Below, one piece after another: positions 9,775-18,988 of a stretch of DNA of 64,000 nucleotides (position 1 is the stretch's first letter; each line of letters opens with the position of its first letter). Made by a program: the position numbers and the translations under genes. The DNA is from Deinococcus sonorensis KR-87. Its GTDB lineage: Bacteria; Deinococcota; Deinococci; Deinococcales; Deinococcaceae. The notes beneath the pieces are model-generated. The model did not search any database. It was not told the origin of the DNA and worked only from the letters and a program-made list of their open reading frames with translations. The stretch lies in NCBI RefSeq assembly GCF_040256395.1, contig NZ_CP158299.1:124001-188000 (forward strand), written 5' to 3'.

Positions 9775-10110
9775 TCGGTCAGCGTACGCCGGGCACGTCA
9801 CGACCATGCGGAGCCTTAAGTTATCCACAGGGCTGTGGATAACCTGGGCAGAAGCGGGGTCCAGCAGCACGCCCCCCCCTTTTTGGTGCCGGTCCTGGAA
9901 CACTGCATCCCTGGGGCCTGCACCGCCGTGGCGCACCCTCAGAGATGAGCACTCCGGCAGGGAAAGTAGCGCTCCGGCGCGCCGACTATGAGGGCCAGGC
10001 TGCCGTCCGCACCCCGCACCCAGACAGCGGCCACCGCCCGCGCGCAGGGTCATGCCTTCATGTTCGGGCATGTGCTGAAAGCGTCAGACCCCCCTCCCTA
10101 CACTGCAGGC
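9775..10110. other. 336-base intergenic region with a DnaA-box palindrome
   Basis: This gap separates the divergent DUF72 and GAF/GGDEF genes. It contains their two leaderless promoters at its ends, the palindromic DnaA boxes at 9820-9843 and a C8T5 run near 9871-9884. I see no convincing coding region in the rest. Confidence 0.6.
9820..9843. promoter_or_regulatory. Two inverted perfect DnaA boxes
   Basis: TTATCCACA at 9821-9829 and TGTGGATAA at 9834-9842 are both exact matches to the DnaA box consensus, arranged head to head. The arms GTTATCCACAG and CTGTGGATAAC form a perfect 11-bp dyad around a central GG. The site lies 46 bases upstream of the DUF72 start. It could titrate or bind DnaA, regulate the flanking genes, or act as a hairpin. 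Confidence 0.65.
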
Positions 10111-11649
10111 GTGACTGCTGCCCCCATGCCGCCTGACGAGGCGGCGCGCCTGATGGCCCTGGCCCGGTACGAGATTCTCGATACCCCTGGCGAGGTCGCG
10201 TTCGACCGGATCACCCGGCTGGCCGCACACCTGCTGCGGGCGCCGGTGGCCGCCATCAATTTCGTGGACCAGTTCCGGCAGTGGGGCAAGTCGACCGTGG
10301 GACTGGGCAGTTCCACGGCCCCGCGGCACGACTCATTCTGCGCCTGGACCATTCTGCAGTCCGGCCCAATGGTCATCGAGAACGCCCACACTGATCCGCG
10401 CTTCGCCCACAATCCGATGGTGACGGGTGACCCGCATGTCCACATGTATGCTGGCGCGCCGCTGCGCACCCCCAGCGGCCACCACGTAGGCACCCTCTGC
10501 GTCACCGACAGCGGTCCGCACATCCTCACGGCCGCCGATCTGCAGGCGCTGCAGGATCTGGCCGATCTGGTGGTCAGCGAGCTGGAACTGCGGGTGAGCA
10601 CGCTGCATCTGCAGCGTGAGCTGGGCGCGCAGGAGCAGATCAACCAGGAGTTGCGCCGCACGCTGGCGCACGCCCAGGTGCTGGACGGCATCACCAGCCT
10701 GTTCGACCTGGACCTAAGCCCGGAAGATGTCACGCTGGCGTCCGCGAGCCTGCTGGGCGAGGCGATGGCCACCGACTACACCGGCCTGATCACCTTCCAG
10801 GGAGAAACACTCTCGATTCAGGCCGGCTACTCGCATCCGCGCGCACCGGTGCTTGACCTGGACGCGTCGAGTCAGACGCCGCTGTGGCCGGGCGGCGTGA
10901 CCCACAGCCTGCGGACGTCCACAGCCCCGAGCTATCTGGACGATTACCTGGCCCACCCGAGTGCCCTGCCCTGGGCAGTGGCCGCGGGTGTCCGCCAGCT
11001 GGCCTGGCTGCCACTGGGCGTCCGTGGCGACACCACCTTCCTGCTGATGGCCGTGCGCCTTCAGGACCATCCGGTGCCGCGCTGGCGCAGCAGTGACCGG
11101 GCCCTCTTGGAGGCGGCCGGCCGCAGCGTGCGCAGCGCGCTGGACCGCCGAGCGCTGATGGAAGTCGCCATGGATCAGGCGCGGCAGGACGCCCTGACCA
11201 GCGTGCTGAACCGCCGGGCCTTCGACGAGGATCTGGCCGCCTGGGACGCGGAGGGCCGCGCCTATACCCTGGCGGTGCTGGACCTGGACGGCATGAAAGC
11301 GGTCAACGACCAGGAGGGCCACGCGCAGGGCGACAAAATCCTGCGGGTGTTTGCCAGCGTGCTGCGGTCCGGAGAGCTGGACCAGGGCCGGATCTACCGG
11401 GTGGGCGGCGATGAGTTCACGCTGCTGCTGCCCGGTCCCTGGTCGGAAGATGAGGTGCTGGAGGTGGTGGAGACGGCTGTTCTGGCGGCCCAGCAGGTGA
11501 GTGTGCTGCGGGTGGGCGTGAGCGTGGGGGTGGCCAAGGCGGAAGGCCAGCCGGCAGCAGCGCTGCTGGCCCTGGCGGACGCCCGGATGTATCAGGCGAA
11601 GCGCCGCCGCAAAGCCGCCCGCGAGCAGGCGCTGGAAGCCACCATGTGA
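10111..11649 (+). CDS. GAF-GGDEF diguanylate cyclase
   Basis: This 512-residue cytoplasmic protein has an N-terminal GAF sensor domain at about 20-155 ([18 protein letters not shown] and [18 protein letters not shown] are typical), a helical linker, a second weaker GAF-like region at about 190-330, and a GGDEF domain at about 345-505. The active loop is [13 protein letters not shown] and the preceding helix has [15 protein letters not shown], so synthesis of cyclic di-GMP from GTP is expected. No RXXD inhibitory site is obvious. GTG 10111 is preferred because TACACT (10099-10104) lies 6 bases upstream; an upstream in-frame start at 9988 would add a low-complexity tail. Confidence 0.88.
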   Translation: MTAAPMPPDEAARLMALARYEILDTPGEVAFDRITRLAAHLLRAPVAAINFVDQFRQWGKSTVGLGSSTAPRHDSFCAWTILQSGPMVIENAHTDPRFAHNPMVTGDPHVHMYAGAPLRTPSGHHVGTLCVTDSGPHILTAADLQALQDLADLVVSELELRVSTLHLQRELGAQEQINQELRRTLAHAQVLDGITSLFDLDLSPEDVTLASASLLGEAMATDYTGLITFQGETLSIQAGYSHPRAPVLDLDASSQTPLWPGGVTHSLRTSTAPSYLDDYLAHPSALPWAVAAGVRQLAWLPLGVRGDTTFLLMAVRLQDHPVPRWRSSDRALLEAAGRSVRSALDRRALMEVAMDQARQDALTSVLNRRAFDEDLAAWDAEGRAYTLAVLDLDGMKAVNDQEGHAQGDKILRVFASVLRSGELDQGRIYRVGGDEFTLLLPGPWSEDEVLEVVETAVLAAQQVSVLRVGVSVGVAKAEGQPAAALLALADARMYQAKRRRKAAREQALEATM

Positions 11650-11654
11650 ATGAA

Positions 11655-11692
11655 AAGAGAGGGGCCAGCGTATGATCGCCGGCCCCTCTCTT
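11655..11692. terminator. Bidirectional intrinsic terminator
   Basis: AAGAGAGGGGCC and its complement form a perfect 12-bp stem around a 14-nt loop, located exactly between the convergent GGDEF and glycosyltransferase genes. Confidence 0.8.
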
Positions 11693-11701
11693 CCCCTGCA
11701 C

Positions 11702-13015
11702 CTAATCGCCGTTCATGGACGGGACGGCCTCGCCGGGTTCCACATGGCGGCTGCTCTTGTCCCAGGTCCGGCGACCTGAAAAGTGGTTCCAGTACGCCAG
11801 AGGCAGGCTCAGCAGCAGCGCGAAGCCATACACCGGCAGGCTCACCAGGGTAAAGAGCACCTGCCCGGTGTTCAGACGGTGCTCGCGCTGGTACCGCGCC
11901 ACCCATTGCAGCTGCAGCACCACGTTCACGCCTGTGATCAGGGCACTGACCAGCGGGTCCAGAATCAGGCCGTGCGCGCCGAAGGCCCAGCGGAACGGCT
12001 GCGTCAGCAGGGACAGCACGATCACTGCGTTGAGCCACGGCCCCAGGATGAAATACGACAGGTCCAGCCGGGCCAGCCACGGCATGCCCGCCGACCACAG
12101 CCGCGGCAGGTAGCCCAGGCACTGCATCGCGCCCTGGGTCCAGCGGGCCCGCTGGCGGATGAAGCGCCGCAGGTCCGGGAGGCCCTGCTGGGTGACGGCC
12201 GAGTCCAGAAAGATCATCCGGTGGTCGGGCGCGGCCAGCCGCATTTCCACGCCGCTGGCGAAGTCCTCCAGCAGACAGTCGGGCCAGGCGAGCCGGCCCT
12301 GGCGGAACTGCTCGTGGACATACGAGGCGCGCATGAACTGCCCGTTGCCGAACAGGCCCACCGAGTGCCAGCGCTGACGCAGGTGCTGCAGGTGGCGGAT
12401 GATGAAGAATTCCATGTCCTGCTGCTGCTCCAGCATCCGGCCCGAGAGGGTCCGGGGGGCCAGGGACAGCACCGACGGACGAATCCGCACCCGCGCCTGC
12501 GCGCCCATCACCCGCCCGTCCGCGAAGGCCGAGCTCGCCTCGCCCAGCAGCTCCGGAGTGATGCGGCCGTCGGCATCCACGATCACGAAAATTTCGCGGG
12601 TCAGGTCCGCGCCGTCTATCCGCAGCCGGTTCAGCAGCTGCTGGACCGCCCAGTTCAGCGCCAGTCCCTTGCCCTGCCGCGCCTGCGGCAGGGTGCGGCG
12701 CAGCAGGCTAACGCCGCTGTCCTGCGCCGCCAGCGCCTGAACCACGCGGCCTGTGTCGTCATCGCTGGCGTCGTCCACCACGACCACCTGAGCCTCGGGG
12801 GCGAGCGCGCGGAGGGTCTCGACCGTCGCCCCGATCACCAGGCCTTCGTTCAGCGCCGGGATCACGAAGGTGAACTTCAGGGCCGCCGGGGCAGGAAAAC
12901 GGAGGCGCCGGGCGGGCAACACCGCCGCGAGCCCCATCTGCACGAAGTACAGGACCAGCAGGATCAGACCAGCCAGATCGAGGAGAGTCAGGAAGAACCG
13001 GAAGGCATCAGTCAA
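11702..13015 (-). CDS. Membrane processive glycosyltransferase, family 2
   Basis: This 437-residue protein has an N-terminal membrane helix (about 9-30), a GT-A catalytic domain and three or more C-terminal helices. The GT2 motifs are complete: [10 protein letters not shown] for UDP-sugar binding, IVDADG for the metal, LLEDFASG for the acidic base region, and RQRARWTQG (QxxRW) for the polymer-holding loop. This is the layout of processive enzymes that extrude a beta-linked polysaccharide, so an exopolysaccharide or envelope glycan role is likely; the sugar is not identifiable. The start is TTG 13015 with a weak GGAG about 9 bases upstream. Confidence 0.85.
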   Translation of the reverse strand: MTDAFRFFLTLLDLAGLILLVLYFVQMGLAAVLPARRLRFPAPAALKFTFVIPALNEGLVIGATVETLRALAPEAQVVVVDDASDDDTGRVVQALAAQDSGVSLLRRTLPQARQGKGLALNWAVQQLLNRLRIDGADLTREIFVIVDADGRITPELLGEASSAFADGRVMGAQARVRIRPSVLSLAPRTLSGRMLEQQQDMEFFIIRHLQHLRQRWHSVGLFGNGQFMRASYVHEQFRQGRLAWPDCLLEDFASGVEMRLAAPDHRMIFLDSAVTQQGLPDLRRFIRQRARWTQGAMQCLGYLPRLWSAGMPWLARLDLSYFILGPWLNAVIVLSLLTQPFRWAFGAHGLILDPLVSALITGVNVVLQLQWVARYQREHRLNTGQVLFTLVSLPVYGFALLLSLPLAYWNHFSGRRTWDKSSRHVEPGEAVPSMNGD

Positions 13016-13217
13016 GGTTGGCTCCGCGCTGCTTGCCGCGCGTTCCCACTATGCACCAGCCTGTCCACGCTGCAAAGGGGGCAATCCTGAACCGATCTGA
13101 GAATCCGGCATGACGGGCGGATCACCCGGACGGTCTGCAGCTGAAGTGAGGCCGGGGCGGAGCCACGGTGAAGGCGGCCTCGCCGGACACAGTGGAGTAC
13201 GACCCCTGCGGCTCCTT

Positions 13218-13658
13218 TCAGCGGGAGGCCGCTCTGAGGCGTTCGGTCAGGGTGCGCAGGGCGGCGCGCGCATCGGCGAGCGGGGTGGCCGGGTCGCGCC
13301 GGGCCTGCACGGCACGGTCCACCTCATCCAGACGGGCGATGAACGTGGCCGTCTGATCCGGGTAGAGCTGCTGGAGGCTGGCGTCGTTCAGCACGGCGGT
13401 GCGGGCCGTCTGGGCCGCCCGCAGGCTGGCGGCCCGGCTTTCGGCGTTGCCCTGGGCCGCGCGGGTGCCCTCCAGGCCGGCGATGTCCAGCGCCCCCGAC
13501 GCGGCCAGCAGGTGGGCGCTGGCCGGGGCCAGCGCTGCGGCGAGCGTCGCCTTCGGGGCGCTCAGGCGGCCTGCCGTGAAGCCCAGCAGCAGGGTGAGCA
13601 GCGGCAGCAACAGGGCCGCCCAGAGCGGCAGGGTCCGGCGTTGGCGGGCATATAGCAT
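13218..13658 (-). CDS. Small anchored protein of the iron-uptake operon
   Basis: This 146-residue protein has a basic N-terminus (MLYARQRR), one strong membrane helix (about 11-30) and a long Ala-rich helical domain outside the membrane. It starts immediately after the stop of the hydantoinase-like gene, so it is the fourth gene of the FTR1 operon. The helical, acidic-dotted C-terminus could contact the periplasmic components. I do not recognise a family and assign the role only from context. Confidence 0.7.
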   Translation of the reverse strand: MLYARQRRTLPLWAALLLPLLTLLLGFTAGRLSAPKATLAAALAPASAHLLAASGALDIAGLEGTRAAQGNAESRAASLRAAQTARTAVLNDASLQQLYPDQTATFIARLDEVDRAVQARRDPATPLADARAALRTLTERLRAASR

Positions 13659-15728
13659 TCAGGTCTCCTGATCGATCAGGACCGCGATCTCGCGCTCCAG
13701 ACGGACATTCTCTCTTAACGTCTCCAGCAGCACCCGCCGGTCGTGCAGGTGCGCGTAATCGCGCAGCCGGGAGGGGGTGAGTGCGGCCACGTGCGGCGCG
13801 GGTCCCGGGCCCAGGGCCGCCTCCAGCTGCTCCAGCACCGCCTGCGGTGAGCCCAGCAACACCCTGGCGCTGTGCAGCCGGAGCAGCGGCACGCCGCGCG
13901 CGTCCAGCACCACGGCCGGATGCTGCACGGTGCGGCGCAGAAAGTGACGCACCTGAAGCTGGGCGGTGTACAGGCTGTGCCGCCCGCCCTGGAAGACCCG
14001 GCGGGTGGCGTCGCCCAGCAGGGCGCGGGCCTGCTGGTGCAGCTCGTCCTCGGCCAGGGTGCGCGTCTGCGCGCTCAGCGGGTGGGCGCCCACCGCCACT
14101 GCCCTGAGCCGCCCCACCTCCGCGTCGAAGCTCAGGTCCACCCGCACGGTGGCCGGGTCTGCGCCGAGCCGCACGGCCTCGTCGCCCACCTCACGCTCCA
14201 GCAGGTCGGCGATGGTGGGGTCCTGACGGGTCACGGTCCGTTCGCGCTCCACTCGGATCACGGCGCGGGCCGCCCCGATCGAGCTGATGATGTCGGCGTG
14301 CTCCAGCACATGAAACGGCACGCCGAGCCGCCGGGCCACCACCGGCCCGAGCACCCGCGCCGCGCCGCCGCCGCCGTACAGCGGTGCGCCGCGCAGCTGC
14401 TGGTCGCGCATCAGGTCCGCCACCAGCGGCACGATCTTCTCGGCGCTGGCCTCCAGCACCGCCTGCGCGGCCCGGTCGGCGTCGGCGCCGAGCCGCTCGC
14501 CCAGCAGCCGCATCGCGAGGCGGGCGCTGTCCGGCTGCAGCTGTGCCCGATCGTCCGCCTGGACCGCGCCGAGCGCCCCGGCCGCGCAGGTCGGCGTGAC
14601 CGCGTAGCGCGCCCCGTCCGGCGTCTGCAGGGCGATATACGCGCCGCTCTGCCCCGCCGGGGCCGGCAGCTCGATCAGGCGGGCCCCGTGCAGCTGCCCG
14701 GGAGGGGCAAAACTGGCATACGGCAGACCCGCAATGTGGGCGCTGCGCGGGCCGACCTCCTGAATGCGCCGGCCCTGCACCCGCACCAGGCTGCCGCCGG
14801 CCACCCCGGCAATCCGGATGTCGGCGGCCCGCAGTCCGGTGGGCACGTCCAGCACCGTCATGTACTTCAGCACCGGCTGCCCGTCCCGGATGGCGCCCAC
14901 ATTGGTGCTGGTGCCGCCCACCTCAAAGAACACCCCATCCATGATGCCGCGCGTGACCAGCGCCCCGCTGAGCGAGGCCGCCGGGCCGCTGACCACCGTG
15001 TGCAGCGGCATCTCCTCAAAGGCCTTCAGGCTGGCCGCGCCGCCGTCACCCCGGATGATCAGCAGCGGCACCCCCGGCAGGCGGGCCGACACCGCCTCGC
15101 GCACGTGGGCGGCGGTCCGGAGCATGGTCGGGAGGATGCTGGCGTTCACGGCCGCGCTGAGCGTCCGCAGTTCCAGGCCGTACGCGCCGCTCAGGTCACT
15201 CCCCTGGCTGACCGGCCAGCCCCGGCTGCGGGCCAGCCGGGCTGCCTGCCGTTCGAAGGTGGGGTCGTCCACCCCAAACGCCTGCGACACCGCCAGCGCC
15301 TGCACGCCCCGCTGGGTGAACACCTCCAGCGCGGCCAGCACCCGGGCGTCGAAGTCCGGAGCGTCGGTGGCCACGAAGGCCCACTCGCCCGGCAGCGCGG
15401 CAGGCAGCCGGGTGAGCGGCCGGACCCGGCGTTCGTCCCGCGCCTCGGCCAGCGCCAGCACCCCTACCCGCGCCACGTCGCCCTCCAGCAGGGCATTGGT
15501 CGCCTGGGTGGTGCTGTGCGCCACCAGCGTGACGGTGGCGTGTGGGGGCAGCGCGCCCAGCACCGCCTCCAGGGCCTGTAGCACCCCTTCGGCGACGCCT
15601 CGCTCGGCAGTGTGGGTGGTGGGCACGTGCGCCACTGCCAGCAGTTCCCCCGACGGCGCAACGGCGACCCCCTTGGTGAAGGTGCCGCCCACGTCGATAC
15701 CGATGCGCGTCAGGACCGGTTCGGTCAA
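13659..15728 (-). CDS. Hydantoinase/oxoprolinase A-type ATPase-fold protein
   Basis: This 689-residue protein has the Hydant_A_N domain at the N-terminus (RIGIDVGGTFTKGVAV, an actin-like phosphate-1 loop), a central hydantoinase A domain with IIRGDGGAASL, VVSGPAASLSGAL and FFEVGGTSTNVG, and a C-terminal extension. HyuA proteins hydrolyse ATP to open five-membered cyclic amides (hydantoin, 5-oxoproline) and normally need a HyuB partner, which is absent here. TTG 15728 overlaps the FTR1 stop as TTGA, so translation is coupled to the iron permease. That pairing is odd, and the true substrate is unknown. Confidence 0.82.
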   Translation of the reverse strand: MTEPVLTRIGIDVGGTFTKGVAVAPSGELLAVAHVPTTHTAERGVAEGVLQALEAVLGALPPHATVTLVAHSTTQATNALLEGDVARVGVLALAEARDERRVRPLTRLPAALPGEWAFVATDAPDFDARVLAALEVFTQRGVQALAVSQAFGVDDPTFERQAARLARSRGWPVSQGSDLSGAYGLELRTLSAAVNASILPTMLRTAAHVREAVSARLPGVPLLIIRGDGGAASLKAFEEMPLHTVVSGPAASLSGALVTRGIMDGVFFEVGGTSTNVGAIRDGQPVLKYMTVLDVPTGLRAADIRIAGVAGGSLVRVQGRRIQEVGPRSAHIAGLPYASFAPPGQLHGARLIELPAPAGQSGAYIALQTPDGARYAVTPTCAAGALGAVQADDRAQLQPDSARLAMRLLGERLGADADRAAQAVLEASAEKIVPLVADLMRDQQLRGAPLYGGGGAARVLGPVVARRLGVPFHVLEHADIISSIGAARAVIRVERERTVTRQDPTIADLLEREVGDEAVRLGADPATVRVDLSFDAEVGRLRAVAVGAHPLSAQTRTLAEDELHQQARALLGDATRRVFQGGRHSLYTAQLQVRHFLRRTVQHPAVVLDARGVPLLRLHSARVLLGSPQAVLEQLEAALGPGPAPHVAALTPSRLRDYAHLHDRRVLLETLRENVRLEREIAVLIDQET

Positions 15729-16930
15729 GCCCGCACCCCTGAATGCGGGCGGGTGCGGGCCCGCACCATCAGCCAGCCGGCCAGATACACCAGCAGCAGG
15801 AGCAGCTGCGCGACCAGGGTCTCCACGGTGGGGTGCAGGCCGGTCAGGGCGCTGACGTTGGGGTTGATGGGCGGCAGCACCCCGTAGAGGTTGGTGACCG
15901 GCAGCCACCCGGCCTCCTGGAAGGCGCGCACCCCGTTGCCGATAAAGGCCACCGCGAACGCCGCCGTGACGCCCACCAGCAGCGGAAACAGCCGCGCCGT
16001 CGGCAGGCGACGCCCGAAGCGGAACAGCAGGGCGAAGACGGCACAGAGGGCCAGCACCGCCACCCCCAGCCCCAAATACATGTAGTTCAGCACCGGGCCG
16101 CTGGCCACCGCCAGCGCCTGATAGAACAGCACCGTCTCCAGCCCTTCCCGGTAGATGCTGGTGAAGGTGGCCAGTCCGATGGCGGTGAGGCTGCCGCTCT
16201 GCACAGCCCGGCCCAGCCGCGCTCGCATGAATTCTGCGCTGCGCTTGCGGTCACCCTGCTGCAGCAGCCAGAACGACAGGCTGAACAGCACCGCCACCGC
16301 AATCAGGCTGGTGACCGCGCTCAGCAGTTCCTGCGAGACTGGGGCCAGCCGGATCAGGTAGGTGGCCACCACCCAGGTGAGTGCGGTGGCCAGCGCGGCC
16401 GCAGCGGCACCCCACCACACCCCCGCACGCAGGCGACCGTTGCGGCTGGACGCCAGGTAGGCCAGGATCGCAGCGATCAGCAGCGCCGCCTCCAGCCCCT
16501 CACGGAATAGGATGGTGAAGCCGCCGGTGGCCGCCAGGGCGGGCGCCAGCACCCCGGTACCGCTGACGATCGCCTCGGCGGTCCGCAGGCTCCCCCCGAT
16601 GTCGCCGGCGATGCGCTGCAGGTCGGTGAGCGGCGCTCCGGCCTGCATGCCGTTGCGCAGATCGGCGAAGCGGTACTCCATCTCCAGGATCAGGTCCGGA
16701 TTCAGCACTCGCAGCGGCGGCTCAGCGTACTCGAAGTGATCCAGGTAGGCGCTGCGGGCGGTGCGGAAGGCAGCCTCGCGGTCGCCGCGCGCGTACTCCC
16801 GCAGCGACGTGCTGACCAGCTCCTGGGCGGTCCGCAGCTGAGCGGGCACGTCCACTGGGGCCGGTGCTGCGTGGCCGCTCCCGAACAGCGTCAGCACCAG
16901 CAGCGTCAGGATCAGCGGCAGGCGGCGCAT
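15725..16930 (-). CDS. FTR1-family iron permease with periplasmic N-terminal domain
   Basis: This 401-residue protein has a signal peptide (1-21), a periplasmic domain to about residue 125, then seven hydrophobic helices. Two REGLE motifs, FREGLEAALL (143-147) and YREGLETVLF (261-265), are the Fe-binding signatures of the FTR1/EfeU family, which carries oxidised iron across the inner membrane. The N-terminal domain contains SAYLDHFEYAEPPL (about 60-73), which reappears in the upstream gene product. ATG 16930 begins 1 base after the upstream stop, and its own stop overlaps the next start, so the operon is tightly coupled. Confidence 0.92.
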   Translation of the reverse strand: MRRLPLILTLLVLTLFGSGHAAPAPVDVPAQLRTAQELVSTSLREYARGDREAAFRTARSAYLDHFEYAEPPLRVLNPDLILEMEYRFADLRNGMQAGAPLTDLQRIAGDIGGSLRTAEAIVSGTGVLAPALAATGGFTILFREGLEAALLIAAILAYLASSRNGRLRAGVWWGAAAAALATALTWVVATYLIRLAPVSQELLSAVTSLIAVAVLFSLSFWLLQQGDRKRSAEFMRARLGRAVQSGSLTAIGLATFTSIYREGLETVLFYQALAVASGPVLNYMYLGLGVAVLALCAVFALLFRFGRRLPTARLFPLLVGVTAAFAVAFIGNGVRAFQEAGWLPVTNLYGVLPPINPNVSALTGLHPTVETLVAQLLLLLVYLAGWLMVRARTRPHSGVRA

Positions 16931-16931
16931 G

Positions 16932-17924
16932 TCAGTCGAGCAGCGCCCGGGCTTTGACCAGCTCGGCGCGGGCGGCGTCCACGGCAGCGTTGAAGGCCGA
17001 GCTGCTGACCTTGCTGCGGATCAGCCCACGCAGGGTGTCGCGCAGCGTGACCTCCAGCCGGCCTTCCAGCGCCGCATCCTTGCGGCCCAGCGGCGCTTCC
17101 AGCTGCTCGTAGTGGTCCAGATACGCGCTGATCACGGCCTCGTTCGCGTCGTCGGCCATGCCGGAGGCGTAGTGTCCCTTGGCCTTCTGCAACAGCGCCT
17201 CAATCTGATCGAATTCGGCCTGCGGGCCGGTGCTGGCCTGCGGCAGCGCGTCACCGCTGATCTCCGCCAGTTCGGTCTGCGCCCGCCGGATCTGGGTGGC
17301 CAGGGCACTCGCCTCGCCCTTGCGCAGAATGACGGCGCGGGCCGCCTGCAGCGCGGTGGCGGTCTGCCCACCCTGATCGGCGGGCAGGCGGGCCGAGTTG
17401 CTGCTCAGCCAGCGCTGGGCACGTGCCAGATACGTCTGGGCGTCCTGGTACTCGTTGAGGTTGATGACCTTGCCCTGCTCCACACCTTCCTCGTACTCGC
17501 TCTGGGCGCTGCCCGCGACCCGGCTGATCACCCGCGCGATGAACTTCGGATCGGTGCGCGTGACCGCCGGCACCAGCGCCTGAGCCTGCTGAGTGTGGGC
17601 CTCGAAGGTCTTGAGCGCCGACTGGAACTGGGTCGTGTTGGGAACCGCCGCATGCAGCAGCGTGTTGAGGCGGGTGTAATCAGCCTGGAACTGCGTCCGC
17701 AGCGCAGGGGTCAGGTCCGCCTTGATCAGGTCATACAGTTCGTTGGCCGGGTGGGTGGCGTGCTTGCGGGCCGAGTCCAGGTTGCGCGCCTGAAGGCTCA
17801 TCACGCTGGCGTCATAGTGCCCGAGCATCTGCGCCAGGGTGGCGCTGAACTTCACGGCATCGGCCGGAGCGGCGTGTGCGACGCCGCTGAGCAACAGAAG
17901 AGTCAGGAGGGCAGGACGGTTCAC
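16932..17924 (-). CDS. Secreted helical protein paired with FTR1 permease
   Basis: This 330-residue protein has a signal peptide (about 1-19, ending AHA) and is otherwise helical. Near the C-terminus it contains SAYLDHYEQLEAPLG (266-280), closely matching the periplasmic part of the FTR1 protein encoded next. It therefore looks like a free-standing duplicate of that domain, probably a periplasmic iron-binding or delivery partner playing the role EfeO has elsewhere. GTG 17924 has TATCTT (17931-17936) 6 bases upstream, making it the leaderless first gene of the operon. Confidence 0.8.
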   Translation of the reverse strand: MNRPALLTLLLLSGVAHAAPADAVKFSATLAQMLGHYDASVMSLQARNLDSARKHATHPANELYDLIKADLTPALRTQFQADYTRLNTLLHAAVPNTTQFQSALKTFEAHTQQAQALVPAVTRTDPKFIARVISRVAGSAQSEYEEGVEQGKVINLNEYQDAQTYLARAQRWLSSNSARLPADQGGQTATALQAARAVILRKGEASALATQIRRAQTELAEISGDALPQASTGPQAEFDQIEALLQKAKGHYASGMADDANEAVISAYLDHYEQLEAPLGRKDAALEGRLEVTLRDTLRGLIRSKVSSSAFNAAVDAARAELVKARALLD

Positions 17925-17930
17925 GCCAAG

Positions 17931-17950
17931 AAGATAGCCGACCTAACCTA
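17931..17950 (-). promoter_or_regulatory. Iron-operon promoter with a DtxR-like half site
   Basis: On the coding strand the order is TAGGTTAGG (17950-17942), a short gap, then the -10 hexamer TATCTT (17936-17931) and the GTG start. TAGGTTAGG matches the left half of the DtxR/IdeR consensus (TTAGGTTAGG) at 9 of 10 positions together with its flank, but the right half is not conserved. Its position over the promoter of an iron-uptake operon makes metal-dependent repression plausible. Confidence 0.4.
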
Positions 17951-18188
17951 CAAAGGCAAGTGGTTTACTCAGGATTAGGAGGCCGTCAGGCTCGGATCAT
18001 CCGTATTCTTGATGGGTGAGGAAGCCAGGGCTCCGGTTAGCCATGTCCTGCGCAGCACTTCAGCAGATTCTGGCCCTCAACTCATGGATCAAGCATTGTC
18101 ATAAGCAATTCTCCATGAGCCCGAGCACAAGTAAGAACGCATAACATCTCGCGCCGGGTCGCCCGTAGTCTGTTGGGCAGGAGGAACC

Positions 18189-18395
18189 ATGAAACCATCC
18201 AACCTGCTGTACCTGGCCGGATTCGCCTCGATTATCTTTTCTGCTGTGAACTACATCGAAGGTAAGACTTCCCGCGGTGACGATAAGCAACATGACGGCA
18301 ACTTCATCGGCCACTGGGCACCCACGTTCTTTATCCTGGGCAAGATTGCGGAAGACCGCGAAAACCAGGCGAATTCGTCTCTCTCCAACAGCTAA
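18189..18395 (+). CDS. 68-residue small membrane protein
   Basis: ATG 18189 follows a near-ideal ribosome binding site (CAGGAGGAA). The protein has one N-terminal hydrophobic helix (LLYLAGFASIIFSAVNYI), then a charged loop and a second partly hydrophobic stretch WAPTFFILGKIA with an acidic tail. A strong terminator follows at once, so it is a single-gene unit. Base composition is less GC-rich than the neighbours. I do not recognise the family. Confidence 0.7.
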   Translation: MKPSNLLYLAGFASIIFSAVNYIEGKTSRGDDKQHDGNFIGHWAPTFFILGKIAEDRENQANSSLSNS

Positions 18396-18411
18396 GACAA
18401 TCAGTTCCGAC

Positions 18412-18445
18412 GGGCCTGAAGCATGCTTCAGGCCCATTTGTTTTT
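18412..18445 (+). terminator. Intrinsic terminator after the 68-residue protein gene
   Basis: GGGCCTGAAGC and its complement form a perfect 11-bp stem with almost no loop (18412-18435), followed by ATTTGTTTTT. Confidence 0.85.
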
Positions 18446-18601
18446 AAATTTGAGGTATGTTTCGTTGCTCATTCGAAGGAGTTGCGTTCCACAAGAGCAA
18501 ACACGACAGACCAGACCTCTGACCTTCAATACCCCACCACAGGAAATCCTTCAATCCAGCGATTTTGCTGTCTTGCCCTGCAGAATCCGCCATGATGGGG
18601 C

Positions 18602-18817
18602 ATGGTCAGCCGAGCTGAACGCCAGATCCTCGAACACCTCCGTGATGGTCGGCAGCGGGCCTACCCGCTGAGCCAGCTGCTTCCTCTGGAAGAGCGCGGA
18701 TATATCGAACGCGCGACTGCTCAACCCAGGCCGCTGCCGTGGGCCTGGACCGACATTTCTTATCTCTATAGGCTGACCAAGAGCGGCCAGGATCTTATCG
18801 ATCCCTTTAACCCCTGA
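18602..18817 (+). CDS. 71-residue hypothetical protein, winged-helix-like end
   Basis: This 71-residue frame begins MVSRAERQILEHLRDG and ends YRLTKSGQDLIDPFNP. Both ends look like the first helix and the wing-plus-turn of a winged-helix DNA-binding domain (RLTKSGQDLI is a frequent ending of that fold), but the middle is short and Pro-rich, so a complete domain is doubtful. No convincing -10 or ribosome binding site is seen before the ATG. It could be a degraded regulator. Confidence 0.45.
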   Translation: MVSRAERQILEHLRDGRQRAYPLSQLLPLEERGYIERATAQPRPLPWAWTDISYLYRLTKSGQDLIDPFNP

Positions 18818-18988
18818 GCTGATCCGGTGAGCAAAGAGCCTCCAGAGCGAATTAGCCGCACTTCAGCCCACCTGTGGGAAGCCCCCATGAAGCTGTCTTC
18901 ACGAAAAGCAAGTACCACTGTGAGAACGTCTTAACCAGCCATTGGCTGGGGCTCATGGTGGCGCCCGGCCGGCCACCTAGCCTGGGGT

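Noticed and set aside
18099..18437. A 112-residue minus-strand frame over the small membrane gene
   Set aside because: It begins inside a terminator palindrome and runs opposite a gene with an excellent ribosome binding site.
18930..18960. AGCC...GGCT inverted repeat as a terminator
   Set aside because: Only four bases pair and no T-run follows.
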